A stretch of 64,000 bases of DNA from Epithemia pelagica (Eukaryota; Bacillariophyta; Bacillariophyceae; Surirellales; Surirellaceae), in the NCBI GenBank assembly GCA_946965045.2, contig OX337238.1:3162001-3226000 (forward strand), given 5' to 3'. Positions 10,250 to 20,338 of this stretch are shown one piece after another; position 1 is the first letter of the stretch; every line of letters begins with the position of its first letter. Below the pieces are notes generated by a model. The model saw only the letters and a list, made by a program, of their open reading frames with translations, was not told the origin of the DNA and did no database searches. The translations under genes were made by a program, and so were the position numbers.

Positions 10250-10300
<51 letters not shown>
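10250..10300. repeat. (GTC)n trinucleotide microsatellite
   Basis: About seventeen GTC/TCG triplets sit just upstream of the signal-peptide ATG of the minus-strand secreted protein. Read on that strand they give a poly-Thr tract in frame with the gene, beginning at ATG 10300-10302. This alternative start would bury the signal peptide, so the tract is more likely 5' leader. Confidence 0.85.
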
Positions 10301-10302
<2 letters not shown>

Positions 10303-10569
10303 TCTAGAGGGGGAAACTGCCAACGTACGCGTTGGGTCTCTCTCGCTCTGGTGTTTGGTGGCCCCGCTCCCGTGTGGTGGTGGTGGTTGGCACACCCTGT
10401 TTTTTTTTTAAGAGAGAGTGTTGTGGTTGTTGTCGTATTATTAGGTAGTTGCAAGGATGTGAGAGGATCGTGTTCGCGGTGTGTGTCCATGGTGAAATTT
10501 TTTGGGAGGGACGCCTTTGGTTCGGTTGAGGGGTGTGAACGGAAAGGAGCCGGCGTTGGAGAAGGGTCC

Positions 10570-11600
10570 CCCGGCGTGCGTCCACAGATTCAGTCAGTCA
10601 CGCGTCGCTTGGTCCCGTATGGATGGTCGCGGTTTCGATCTTCGGTCCGTCTCTCCGTCCGCCGGGGAGACAAAGATCTCTTGCGCCCACGGACATCCCA
10701 TCGAATCCAATCGGTCGGTCCATACGAACAACGAACATACCAAGAACCAAGAACCCAATCAATACCCAATCATGCATCTCATGTACTACTTGGACGACCA
10801 AGGAAATCGAGTCTATACGATCAAGGTAAGAGAAGATATTATATACAGTTGTTGCTGTTGTTGGTTGCTATTGGAGAGAGTCTCCAGAGTGCAGCAGAGA
10901 TGTATCCCGCCGCCTGGAGGAGGAGAAGGCTGGTTTCTCAGTTTCGTTCGGGACATGATCCTTTGTGTGTGTGTGTACTGTTCTCTCGGAAAATGATGGT
11001 TCCTTTCTCTCTCTTTCCGGAATGACTCCAATTCATGGACACCAACGACGCTTCTTTGGCACGGGGGAATCCTTCAAATTCTGTGTGGTGGACCGACCGA
11101 AGGAATCTCCCACGAATGCCAAAGTGACAAAGTGCGCATCCCGCTCGATTTTCGCCCCATGACAAATTCAGTGCCCAACGAGTCGCCTGCAAAAAGCGAT
11201 TGGCAGTTACTTGACCAAATTGCCGCGATCCAAGCCCTTGCAGGAGTAGTAGTGACAACAAGAACAAGAACGAGAGTACTAGAGGCACACTTGGACAGAG
11301 AGACGCAACTGTGAAACAACCACGAAACCAATTGGAACATGACAAACTACCTATTCTATATCAAACAACATGAACATGGATGGATGGATCTTCCATCGAA
11401 AGCCTTGTCTATGCGTTCTTGCAACAAACCCAGTCACAGGAAAAAGCTCTACCAGTTTGGATCCAGAGAGCCAGAACATGCGCGCCAAGGAGGAAGCAAC
11501 ATCAAGTCAGTCCTGGGAACCATGACTGGATGGATTGGACATGATGAATGGCGTTGTTGGATGGAATCGTTGGACCGATCCAATCGAATGGGTGAAGCTC
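10570..11600 (+). repeat. Arm B of the inverted NOP10-locus duplication
   Basis: Reverse-complement counterpart of 6560-7560. Both flanks and the intron of NOP10 are recognisable, so the copy arose from genomic DNA and not from mRNA. The two arms are separated by about 3 kb containing the Ig-like-repeat gene, forming a large imperfect inverted repeat. Confidence 0.8.
10772..11249 (+). pseudogene. NOP10 pseudogene (intron-retaining)
   Basis: Exon 1 (10772-10825) is intact and still followed by a GTAAGAG donor. It differs from the functional copy mainly in Asp-Glu to Asp-Gln and Leu to Ile changes. Exon 2 (from about 11099) is broken. The acceptor CAG of the live gene is CCG here. Two bases are missing before the SAHPARFSP codons, shifting the frame. 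One more base is lost after KKR, and a TGA appears a few codons later. An open frame runs through exon 1 into the intron, but no full NOP10 can be made. Confidence 0.88.
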
Positions 11601-11974
11601 CGCGCGGTGATATCTCCCCAGTGGCTGGTCCGGTGGCCCCTCCGGCCATGCCCCGCACACTGGAGTGGCAGCAACCAGTGTTCTGTGGGGGCCACAAACT
11701 CGTGCCGTTGCCAAACCCTTGTGGTGGTGGTTGTGGTTGTCGTATACTACTCCACCCTTTTTTGGTTCTCGTGTCGGAATCGGGGAGTTTTGCCTGGTAC
11801 GGCGTGTCACGAGTACCAATCCTCGCGCAGCGCCAACCGACTCGCGCCGTGGGATCCATGGTTGCTCTCCAAGGTACGACGCGGGAGAGAATTGGCTCCT
11901 CTCTCGTTCCCGGCAGAGCAGCAATGGAATCCACCCAAGTTTCATCATCACCACCCCAATCCGGTTACGGATCA
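11250..11974. other. Gene-free region before the higher-order repeat
   Basis: The first 350 bases belong to inverted arm B. A stretch at 11640-11800 resembles 14605-14700 (both contain gttgccaaaccc and ctccaccctttt), suggesting an older dispersed repeat. A long open frame on the plus strand (11339-12034) has no family resemblance, is not conserved in arm A, and runs into the satellite. It is not called a gene. Confidence 0.5.
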
Positions 11975-12960
11975 AGCTCACGAATCATTCGATACAAAAT
12001 CTCTCAAGTAAGTACGGAATGCGTAGAGAACTGAATTCCTACCAATCGACTGCTCGCTGCTCGATTGGTAGGAATCCAGTGATCTACGCATTGACTAATA
12101 CAACTGACGGGTCTGTGTTTGAGTTGGATACCAACCATTTGCATCTTTGGAATATACCAGTGATGATCACGAATCATTCGATACAATCTCAAGTAAGTAC
12201 TGAATGCGTAGATAACTTGATTCCTACCAATCGACTGCTTGCTCCATTGGTAGGAATCCAGTGATCTACGCATTGACTAATACTACTGACGGGTCTGTGT
12301 TTGAGTTGGATACCAACCATCTGGATCTTTGGAATATACCGGTGATGATCACGAATCATTCGATGCAATCCAGTCGATTGGTATGAAATCAAGTTATCTA
12401 CGCATTGACTACTACTGACGGGTCTGTGTTTGAGTTGGATACCAACCATTTGCATCTTTCGAATATACCGGTGATGATCACGAATCATTCGATACAATCT
12501 CAAGTAACTACTTAATGCGTAGAGAACTTGATTTCAAACCAATCGACTGCTTGCTCGATTGGTAGGAATCCAGTGATCTACGCATTGACTAATACTACTG
12601 ACGGGCCTGTGTTTGAGTTGGATACCAACCATCTGGATCTTTGGAATATACCGGTGATGATCACGAATCATTCGATGCAATCCAGTCGATTGGTATGAAA
12701 TCAAGTTATCTACGCATTGACTATTACTGACGGGTCTGTGTTTGACTTGGATACCAACCATTTGCATCTTTGGAATATACCGGTGATGATCACGAATCAT
12801 TCGATACAATCTCAAGTAATTACTTAATGCGTAGATAACTTGATTTCATACCAATCGACTGCTTGCTCGATTGGTAGGAATCAAGTTATCTACGCATTGA
12901 CTACTACTGACGGGAGTTTAATACCAACCATCTGGATTTTTAGAATATACCGGTGATCAG
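11975..12960. repeat. Higher-order tandem repeat with hairpin units (312-bp period)
   Basis: The marker gacggg occurs at 12106, 12288, 12417, 12600, 12729 and 12909. Spacings are 182, 129, 183, 129 and 180, an alternating long/short pattern with a 309-312 bp super-period. Long units contain a near-perfect hairpin; the last has arms 12826-12858 and 12867-12898 with an 8-base loop. Short units keep only the right arm. Each unit also has a conserved linker reading ataccaaccat and gaatataccggtgatgatca. Minus-strand frames made of repeated blocks result from the array. Confidence 0.9.
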
Positions 12961-15786
12961 TCCCTGCTCATGTTACAAATTTGTTCCATGTTGCCGCGAA
13001 CGCACGACCAAGCCCAGAGGAACCTGCACCAAGTCCAGAAGATGCGCGGTCCAAGTTCTTGTGGTGTGGTCGGATTATTGGACCTTGGCTGTTCCAAACG
13101 AAACAAACCACAACCACCACCACCACAACACGTGTGCGTTGTCCTCACAAGTGTCTCTGCGAAAAGAGAGGCCCATCACACATTCAGTAGTGATGCCAGA
13201 GACGAGGAGGGCGACGACCGACACGACTCCCAATGGCGCTTGTTGGACACGAGCGGATCCAACCGAAAAAGACGTTGTTGTTGTTGTTGTTGCTGATCGT
13301 GTGTCTAGGGAGACTGGCCAACCACATGTTCGACCGATAGTCTTCTCCAGTCTCTCGCTATGACACGTCATTGTTGTTGTTGTCCGGCCTTGGGTGTGTG
13401 TGGACGATTCCGCAAGTCCAAATGGACTGGATAATAGGGATGCCATGATTCACGATGCGCAATTGCGTGGATGGATAGAACAAGAGAACAAGGATGGTGG
13501 TTTCATGGATGCAACAAAAGTGGATATAAGGGGGAAGGGCAAAGGAACAACCCCCTCCCACCACAACGATTCGGCACGAACAGACCGACACGACTCGCAA
13601 CTCGCCCCGGATCGACCACCCTGGCATAACAAAACTCGAGTTTCGGCACCGCCTCGACGCAAACGAAGCCACAAAGAACTCGGGTTCCGGCACCGTCTCG
13701 ACTGCAAACGAAGCCACAAAGAACTCGAGTTTCGGCACCGTCTCGACGCAAACAAAGGAATTTCGTGGCATGGTCGGTGTCGGCCAAGGACAGGGTGGTT
13801 GAGGCTCCTTTCGTTTGGATCGTGATTCGGAGTAAAAGACACACACGAACACAACGAGAGAGAGAGAGTGGGAGAGAGAGAGAGGGAGAGATGCCATACT
13901 TGGAACAAGAAACGGAATGGATCCCAACCATCTCATGACGACGACGACGACGACGACGACTGTGCGCTCCAGACATGATGTTTGTGGTGGTAGTGATGGT
14001 GCCGTGCGAGTATGTGGCGGTTCCACCAGGCTTGCCAAACAAAGAACCTTTAAGAAGCAGCAGCGACTCGAGTGTGCGGGGGACCAGAAGTTGCTCGTTT
14101 GAGGACGGCAGAGGTGACATGTGGACTTCACCGGTGCGCTTCCATTTTTTGGTTCGAGCCACGGCTCTCTCGATTCGGACTCGACCGTCTCTTGCAAAAG
14201 GCGTTCCGAAACTCAAGATTTTCAAGTTTTGTTGGATTCGCTCTGGTTCTTGAATTCCAGGAGAACAAGCTTCTTGAGTTCCAAGAAGAAAAAGTCTTTC
14301 TCTGGAATTCAAGAAGAACAAGCTTTTGGATTTCAAGGAGTAGAAGGAATCCAACGCCAGGGATAATCTTCATCATCCTATTGGCAAGAGAAGACGCGCG
14401 ATTCGTGCAATTCCCAGAATGTGTGTGTGTCGCACAAGCGTTCGATACGATCGTTGAGACTGGCAGAGTCGTTTCTGGTGTGGAACTGTAGTAGTAGAAC
14501 AATGCCTGCAACGAGACGGCGTTCCGTTGGAGTTCCAAACGAGACACTGAGAAACTCTCAAGATGGAGGAAGATGTTGGATTCCTGTGCTTCACTGAATG
14601 AGGCAGCAGTACCCCAGGCGCTGTGGCAACAGATTCTTCCAGTTGCCAAACCCATTCGTACTCCACCCTTTTGTTCGTGTCAGAATCTCGAGGTTTGCCG
14701 TTTGGAGGATGCAAGACGTCCACATCGTACGCGCGATTTCTCCGGATGCAACAGTCGGTCCCTTCCAGGACAGGGTGGTGTAGAACTGTTGCGCATCCCG
14801 AGAATTCCCAAGAAGACTCGTGTCTGCAATGTTTGGACGAACGCCATCCATTGGAGTCTCCCTCCTCCTCTGTTTGACAGTCCCCAGGCGTTTACTGGTG
14901 GAGCCTTCAATCTTTTCAACCTTCAGAGGGTGAATGCACTCACTCACACGTGGTTGGTTGCTCTCTCCTTCTGACAGGACAGGTGTGTGTGCTTCTGGAA
15001 TGGGGAAATTCTCTGCGAGTTGTCGTCGTCCATCACGGTTGTTGCAGCAAAGTAGCAATCAAAGGACAGACTCAAACCGATTCCTGGAACGGCGCTTTTG
15101 CTGCTGCTCCTGCAAGTCCATCTGTGGTGAAACGCCATGTGTGGTGGACCGAGGCGACTGTTCTTGGGGTCTGGAGAAACAAACAACGTGCACAAAGATA
15201 CATACCCTTTGCATGTCATTGGAGGCCCCTGGAACACGAATGCCTATTCTCCCTATTCTACAACTACAACCAACCAGGACTCGTGTCGGTGTAGTGTGTC
15301 CGTGGACGCTTTGATTCGAGAACAAGGGAGGAGCCCATTTCGCCAATGGGGAAAGTCCAGCCGCTTCTCCAACACTACTCTAGTCTCGTCACAATCGCTA
15401 GACAGCGGTTCACTCCACCTCGCCATCGCCAGCTATGAGTTGTGTGCGGAGAGTTGCACAACGAATCAGGACTCCACTCCCCATCAAAAGTATTGGAGAG
15501 GAATAAGAGTACTAGTATAGTGTGTCACCATGAAGCGTTGGACTTGAACGCATCGCTCGTTTCCAACGAGATCTTCGCAACCGGAACAGAATCACTCGGA
15601 AGTACAGCTGCGACCATATAGCGCGCGATCAAGAACCCTCCACGTCCCACGTCCACGTCGTCCCAGAAAGAACAAACAAAGGCGTTTTGGGTTTGGGCGC
15701 CTTTTGGTTGTGGGTGTGGTATGTTGTGGCACTGTCCTCTCTCGTTTGCTGGATTCGCTCTGTCCACAAAGAGGACAGGACAATCA
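12961..15786. other. Gene-poor region
   Basis: I find no convincing gene in these 2.8 kb. Long frames on both strands are rich in Ser/Arg or poly-Thr, overlap one another and match no family I recognise. Local structure includes a (GAC)n tract at 13936-13960, GA-rich runs at 13853-13890, a 44-bp triplicate at 13635-13770, and an internally repetitive stretch at 14250-14340 with alternating gaattc and aagctt blocks. From about 15780 similarity to the EF-hand gene begins. Confidence 0.5.
13635..13770. repeat. Three tandem copies of a 44-45 bp unit
   Basis: Units start at 13635, 13679 and 13724, each opening with ctcgagtttcggcaccg or a close variant and continuing through gacgcaaacgaagccacaaa. 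The third copy is truncated. 44 and 45 are not multiples of three, so a repeat-protein reading is unlikely. Confidence 0.8.
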
Positions 15787-16359
15787 CACCATCACCGTGA
15801 GTTTGGATCTGGTCCAAAGCACCAACAACGAGGACTAGAAGGAAACCGCGCTGCAGCAACAATGCAATTTGCTTCATTCCAAGAATGACGACAACCAACA
15901 CATTGTGGACTTTCTTCACGAGCGTCTGCACTGATTGATGCCTTGGAAATGGAGCAGATGCATCTGCCGCGTGCCACGGGAGAATTTTTCTTTGATGACG
16001 TTGTTGCCCGTACTACGACTACGGCATCTACCACAAACCAAGATATCCAAGACGAAGACTGTGTGACGGCCACCAGTGTTATCGACTTTCTCAATCTGTT
16101 TTATGGAGGTACCAAAGTGGTCAGTGACGACGTGGCCCTGCAAATTGCCCAATCAGGTGGAGCCGATGCCTGTTTGAGTCGATTGGAATCTCAACAAGCA
16201 TTTGGTGTGGCCGAATCGTTGGCGGCTGCCATAGTGGGAGGAGGAGCCGCTGGTTTTGCATCCATTGCCCTGGCCCTGTGGATGTCTCTTATTGTCTACG
16301 AAATAGGAAACTTACTGTCCTGGACGAAACTTTTGCTTCCAGAACTATATACTAACTAG
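15787..16359 (+). pseudogene. EF-hand membrane protein pseudogene (copy 1)
   Basis: Homologous to the genes at 22408-23496 and 46142-47104. The DNA from about 15787 matches the 5' part of the 22-kb copy, but about 135 bp encoding the first helix and most of the EF-hand loop are missing: sequence joins directly from cgagcgtctgca to the codons for LIDALEMEQ. In the parental frame a TGA lies at that junction. Downstream, 16 kb keeps an open frame (15949-16359 from ATG) encoding MEQMHLPRATGEFFFDDVV, FLNLFYGGTKVVSDDVA and a C-terminal membrane segment. A truncated protein without calcium loop could still be made, but loss of function is more likely. Confidence 0.7.
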
Positions 16360-17474
16360 GAGTTTTTTTGGGGGAATCAAGTGTGTGTTTTGTCTTATAG
16401 ATTGAATCTTGAAGTAGAGAGTCGAAACATTCCGTGCTTCAGCAGAAAGTTCTGCTAGATGATACCTTTTCCATGCCTCGTGTGTGGACATTCGTTGCCG
16501 TGCGGACCAGGTGTCTCTTTTGTCGTCGTCCTCTTGGAACACGGGAATTTGTGGACTCCTTCTATTTTTGCAACTGAAAGCAAATGAATACCAAGTCTGC
16601 CTTGTGTCTGAAATTACAAGGGAAATAATGATACATTCCGGTTCGTTGTTCGTTGTCCGTCTGCCAGGAGGTTATCGTAGAGCCAACATCATTCTACCTA
16701 CCTCTACTAGGTAGGTAAGTGGTTCGACTATAGCAAGTTTCACAAAGAAATCAGGGATACCCCGGGATCAATCGTATGCTGGACATGTTCGGGTCGCCCA
16801 CGGCAGCTTTTTCCTGTCTTGTACTCTATAATATACTCAAGAGCCTAGCCGGTCCTCTTCCATTGTCCGGTCCTCTTCCATTGTCCTCTACCAAACAATG
16901 TCCTACCGTCCAAGACACGAGTGCTTGCAAAAGGCTCCATTCATTCAATGAATCGTCGTTGGACGTATCATCCATCGGCACAGGTGGTCATGACGAGTAC
17001 AGGCGGGATATCATACCATTCAAGGAGGACACTTCGAAGTTCTTCCTATGTGTCAAAAGGGACTCATCAGTCGCAGGGTCGCCACAGTCACTTTCTGAGT
17101 ACCATTCGCGCGCCAGACAAGAATCATGAAATAACAGTACGCTTCGCGACTGAAACCGTACGCAAAAAAAGAGAAATTTTTTGTTACGGATCGAAAAAAT
17201 ACGTTACGGGCAAAGTCGAAGATTCCGTCGCAGTTGACTCTCCGCAGTCGCAGGTCATCGCGACCTGCGGCAGTCACTTACTCAGTAGTATCCGCGCGCC
17301 AGACAGGAATCGTAAAATCCCAGTACGCTTTCTTAATCTTCCGTTGCGACTGAAACTTTTTGCTATGGATCGAAAAAAACTAATACGTTACGGTTACGGG
17401 CAAAGTTGCATAGGAGCACACCTATTATATTGTTACGAATAGGAATTCAAGTTACCACTATGGCCTCCTTCTGC
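16360..17474 (+). other. Intergenic, upstream of beta-helix gene 1, with internal duplication
   Basis: An 18-bp unit (cggtcctcttccattgtc) is doubled at 16849-16886. Two copies of a roughly 140-bp block lie at about 17080-17215 and 17265-17405. Both contain cgcgcgccagaca, cagtacgctt, gcgactgaaac and ggatcgaaaaaa followed by acgttacgg. One copy of this block precedes beta-helix gene 2 (about 23235-23330), and a weaker trace precedes gene 3. It is therefore probably part of the ancestral upstream region. A short palindrome gcaggtc/gacctgc is at 17250-17270. No gene seen. Confidence 0.55.
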
Positions 17475-17517
17475 TCATAAAATCGCAAACAAGACAAGTT
17501 CGAAAACAAAAGACTAC
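17475..17517 (+). promoter_or_regulatory. Conserved upstream block of the beta-helix family (gene 1)
   Basis: The sequence ctcataaaatcgcaaaca followed by a GACA and GTTCGAAA element lies immediately before the ATG. The same block precedes genes 2 (23377-23421) and 3 (28565-28612, minus), while sequence further upstream has diverged. CATAAAAT may act as a TATA-like box, but its closeness to the ATG (about 35 bases) would give a very short leader. Retention in three copies suggests a core promoter or leader element. Confidence 0.55.
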
Positions 17518-18546
17518 ATGTTCACACTCACTTCTCTTACCGTCGCTCTTTTCTTGTTGTTCGCGTCGCTGCCTTCTTCCAATGGCCTTTTGAGAGGGTC
17601 GTCGTCACCGTCCTCCGCTTGGCCCAAAAGTACGGACACTATGGAACGTCACCTCAATACAATCGAGCTGGCAGAAGGAAGGATGAAGGGATCCTCGTCT
17701 TCCATTGCGAAGGGTTCTCCCCGCAAGCTTGCTGGAACGATGGACAAGAACAAGCGCTGTACTACCGGCGCGATTGTGATTAATGAGTGTGGCAAGAGAT
17801 TAGTTCGAGACAATCGAAGAATATCGTTGTTTATTTTGGAGGACAATTTGGAGTGCAATGTCCAAGAGACTGACTTTGGACTTGATATTTTTGGCTCGGG
17901 TGTCACACTGGATTGCAATGGAAATACAATAACAGGTGTTGTGCCAGATGGTATTTCTTCCTTCACCTTTGATGGAATTCGGATTCGGAATGACAACATT
18001 GTTCTCAAAAACTGCATTCTCACTGGTTTTGATAATGGAATCAAGCTGGGGCAAGAGTTTTCTGCCGTCAGCACTATTTTGTTGCAAAATATTGATTCTC
18101 ACCACAATCGTGTCGACGGTTTGGACCTGGATGCTTTTCGAGGTGTATTGGAAGACATTACAGTCTTGGATTCCACATTCAACGATAACGGAAACACGGG
18201 AGTGCAAGTCAATACCGGTAGCTTCGCGAGGGTTGAAAATCTGGTCGTGTCGGGAGTTCAAGCCAACCGCAATGGTGATTCTGGATTTGAGTTGCATTTC
18301 ATCAAGTCTGGACGGTTGGTGGACGTTGAAGCCAACAACAACGGAAGTGACGTCGATCAATTATTCAGAGATGGCATCAACGTAAGGACTAGGGAAAATG
18401 ACGATACCAAGCTTGTGATTCAAGATTCCAGGGCCTGTGGCAATGGAGATGAAGATATCAGCGACTCTTTCAATGCTGCTACCTTTCATGGAATATCCTG
18501 CACCAACGACGATGGCAAGGGAACTTGTGCCTGCGATTGCCCATAA
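17518..18546 (+). CDS. Secreted right-handed parallel beta-helix protein (copy 1)
   Basis: Role unknown; probably an extracellular or wall-associated beta-helix protein. 342 residues start at ATG 17518 with a clear signal peptide (MFTLTSLTVALFLLFASLPS, cleavage near residue 24). After a Ser-rich linker, a conserved module CTTGAIVINECGK to GVTLDCNGNTITG leads into about seven beta-helix coils. Typical coil sequences are GIRIRNDNIVLKNCILTGF, NILLQNIDSHHNR-type and ANRNGDSGFELHF. This is the NosD/Beta_helix pattern without recognisable lyase residues. The C-terminus has a conserved Cys cluster (CACDCP). Unlike copy 2 it has no internal stop and looks functional. Related copies are at 21022 (fragment), 23422 and 27482. 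Confidence 0.85.
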   Translation: MFTLTSLTVALFLLFASLPSSNGLLRGSSSPSSAWPKSTDTMERHLNTIELAEGRMKGSSSSIAKGSPRKLAGTMDKNKRCTTGAIVINECGKRLVRDNRRISLFILEDNLECNVQETDFGLDIFGSGVTLDCNGNTITGVVPDGISSFTFDGIRIRNDNIVLKNCILTGFDNGIKLGQEFSAVSTILLQNIDSHHNRVDGLDLDAFRGVLEDITVLDSTFNDNGNTGVQVNTGSFARVENLVVSGVQANRNGDSGFELHFIKSGRLVDVEANNNGSDVDQLFRDGINVRTRENDDTKLVIQDSRACGNGDEDISDSFNAATFHGISCTNDDGKGTCACDCP

Positions 18547-19597
18547 CATTTCCTTCGGTAGTAACGATTTTGGGTTGACCGTCTGGGTAAACTAACTACT
18601 CTATTAGCAGACCGATTATGCTTGGTTGCACTGCAACAGGAAGATGAAGACTACTGTTGTAGACGACACATTGTGATTAGAGAACCAGTGGTATAGGGAG
18701 GTAACTAGGAGTATTGGTTTACCTAAAACTCTCTCGAACGCTCCCTCAGTTTGGGATTGAGTTTGGATTGTGAGATTTGCACAGAGCTTGGAGTACAGGT
18801 GGGAACCAGATTATGGCAGACGCACCATCGAAAATCAATCCCAAACTGTAGAAGCGTTCGAGAGAGTCTCAGGTAAAACATAGGTAGCTCCCTCTACCAC
18901 TGGTTCTCTAGTCACGATTCGTCGTCAACAACAGTAGTCTTTTTCTTCCTTTTGCAGCACCATCAAGTAGAGACTTGTCATCATGGGTGGTGGTACCCAC
19001 CGTTACACCAAGCTCTGTGCACCCTTTCATCACAGCGACCTCCGAACAACCTACCTAGAAACCTATTCTTTTTCGTTTTCTGAGTCGCAAGATTCGTGAT
19101 TTTCGTGGTCGCCACGATGTGGTTCCGAATGACGTGCGGAAAAGTTTTGGCTTCCGAATGTGACGTCCAGCCGACCATGATGTGACGCAATCCTGTCCGT
19201 AGATCATTTTTATTGTTTCATTCAGGCATTATTGCGATCGGATCGATCCAATGGCTCCTGGAGGATACCAAGAACCCAAGAACGAGTACAACTACCTGCT
19301 GCTGTTTTAGCACGCTCAGCATGCAGATACTATCTACCATGCCATAGTACGACACCTTCGCACCATGGTTGTGCGCTCGCTCTTTTTCTCCGGAGCATTC
19401 ATCCATTCTCAAAACGACGATTCTGTAGAAAAACCCGGGAACGAGTCTACCAAACATGTCCATTCGAAAACATTTCTGTTTACTACCAACGTAGTTAGTT
19501 AGGTCGGCCACGAAACTGGATGCTCACGAGCCGTCCAGTTCGGTTGTGCTTTTTACAAGAACGAGTGCAAATACTGTGCATATCAATCAAAGGTTGT
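18547..19597. other. Intergenic between beta-helix 1 and the cytosolic peroxiredoxin
   Basis: 18547-18800 matches 24475-24715, the region after beta-helix 2, so it belongs to the direct block duplication. It includes a foldback at 18645-18955 (separate entry). 19045-19597 is the 3' flank of the minus-strand peroxiredoxin and matches 26143-26680 in inverted orientation. No additional gene seen. Confidence 0.65.
18645..18955. repeat. Imperfect foldback element, arms about 110 bp
   Basis: The left arm (about 18645-18760) contains agagaaccagtggta, agggag, tttacct, ctctcgaacgct and cagtttgggattga. The right arm (about 18833-18955) contains the same blocks in the same order on the opposite strand. 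The loop is about 70 bp and includes a cacagagcttggag motif. Block 2 has only a single arm at 24585-24675. The structure arose either by inverted duplication here or by loss there. Confidence 0.75.
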
Positions 19598-20338
19598 TTA
19601 GTTGGCCGACTTGAGGTATTCCAACATGGTGTTGGCATCACTGACTTCAAAGGGATCCGGTCCCGAGTTTTGGACACGGTCCGGTTCGCAAAACAATTTT
19701 TCAATCGTACCATCCTTCACGACCATGCTGTAGCGCCAGGATCGTTCGCCAAAGCCCCGCTCCGATTCCCAGACACAACTCATGCCCATGCCACGAGTAA
19801 AGTGGGCGGCACCGTCGGGCAACAATTTGGTCTTGGTAAAGCCATTGGCACCAATCGTCTTGTCTTCTTCCAAACCCAAATTCAAGCCCCATTGACGCAT
19901 CACAAAGGCGTCGTTCACTGACAAGCCTAATGAAATCCAACAAACAAACAACAAGAACAATAGACACGAGGCACAAACAAACAAAGAAACAACACGTTAG
20001 TGAGTATTTCATCTTGGCTGCCACGAGACACCGACAAACACAACACACAGTAGACACATACAGTAAATTTCATCAATGCCCGTGGCCTTGATTTCTTCGT
20101 ACAGAGCATCGTATCCAGGCACATGGGTGGAACTGCACGTGGGGGTAAAGGCTCCGGGCAAGCTAAAGACGACGACGCGCTTGCCGGCAAAAATGTCCTT
20201 GCTGGGCACATCCTTCCAATCAAAGGGATTCTCGTCTTCACTTTCAATGCGGACACGAGTGACAAAGGTCATTTCCGGAACGGCATCGCCTTCTTGTTTC
20301 GGCGTCGTCCATTCCGGTTTCAAATCTATCGTTGCCAT
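19045..20338 (-). repeat. Inverted duplicate of the peroxiredoxin region
   Basis: Reverse complement of about 25413-26680. Similarity covers both exons, the 135-base intron and about 540 bases of 3' flank, ending on one side at a ctaggtag and on the other just after the ATG of the cytosolic gene. Coding identity is very high and the 3' flank is nearly as conserved, suggesting a fairly recent event or gene conversion. Confidence 0.88.
19598..20338 (-). CDS. Peroxiredoxin, Prx5/hybrid type, cytosolic form (two exons)
   Basis: Thiol peroxidase reducing H2O2 and organic hydroperoxides. Exon 1 is 20062-20338, exon 2 is 19598-19926, and the 135-base GT-AG intron splits the Cys codon of IYC/LSVNDAF. 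The 201-residue product begins MATIDLKPEWTTPK and has no presequence, so it should stay in the cytosol. The peroxidatic Cys68 lies in PGAFTPTCSSTHVPGY. Other family blocks are CLSVNDAFVM, FTRGMGMSC, RSWRYSMVV and DPFEVSDANTMLEYL. Sequence resembles the bacterial glutathione-dependent Prx5 class. The paralogue at 25285 has the same mature part plus a plastid presequence. The two genes and the fragment at 20731 share promoter DNA. Confidence 0.92.

Noticed and set aside
10159-10302. Upstream ATG of the Ig-like-repeat gene through the poly-Thr tract
   Set aside because: It would place about 48 residues before a strong signal peptide; the downstream ATG is more consistent with secretion.
10351-12034. 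Long plus-strand frames around the NOP10 pseudogene
   Set aside because: They are not conserved in the inverted arm at 6.5-7.6 kb and they overlap the pseudogene, its intron and the satellite.
12004-12815. Minus-strand frames with repeated MRLYRMIRDHHRYIPK blocks that look like a repeat protein
   Set aside because: They lie wholly inside the satellite; the periodicity comes from DNA units (182/129 bp), which also contain hairpins and stops.
11975-12960. CRISPR array
   Set aside because: Units are long, the spacers are not unique, and the organism is a eukaryote.
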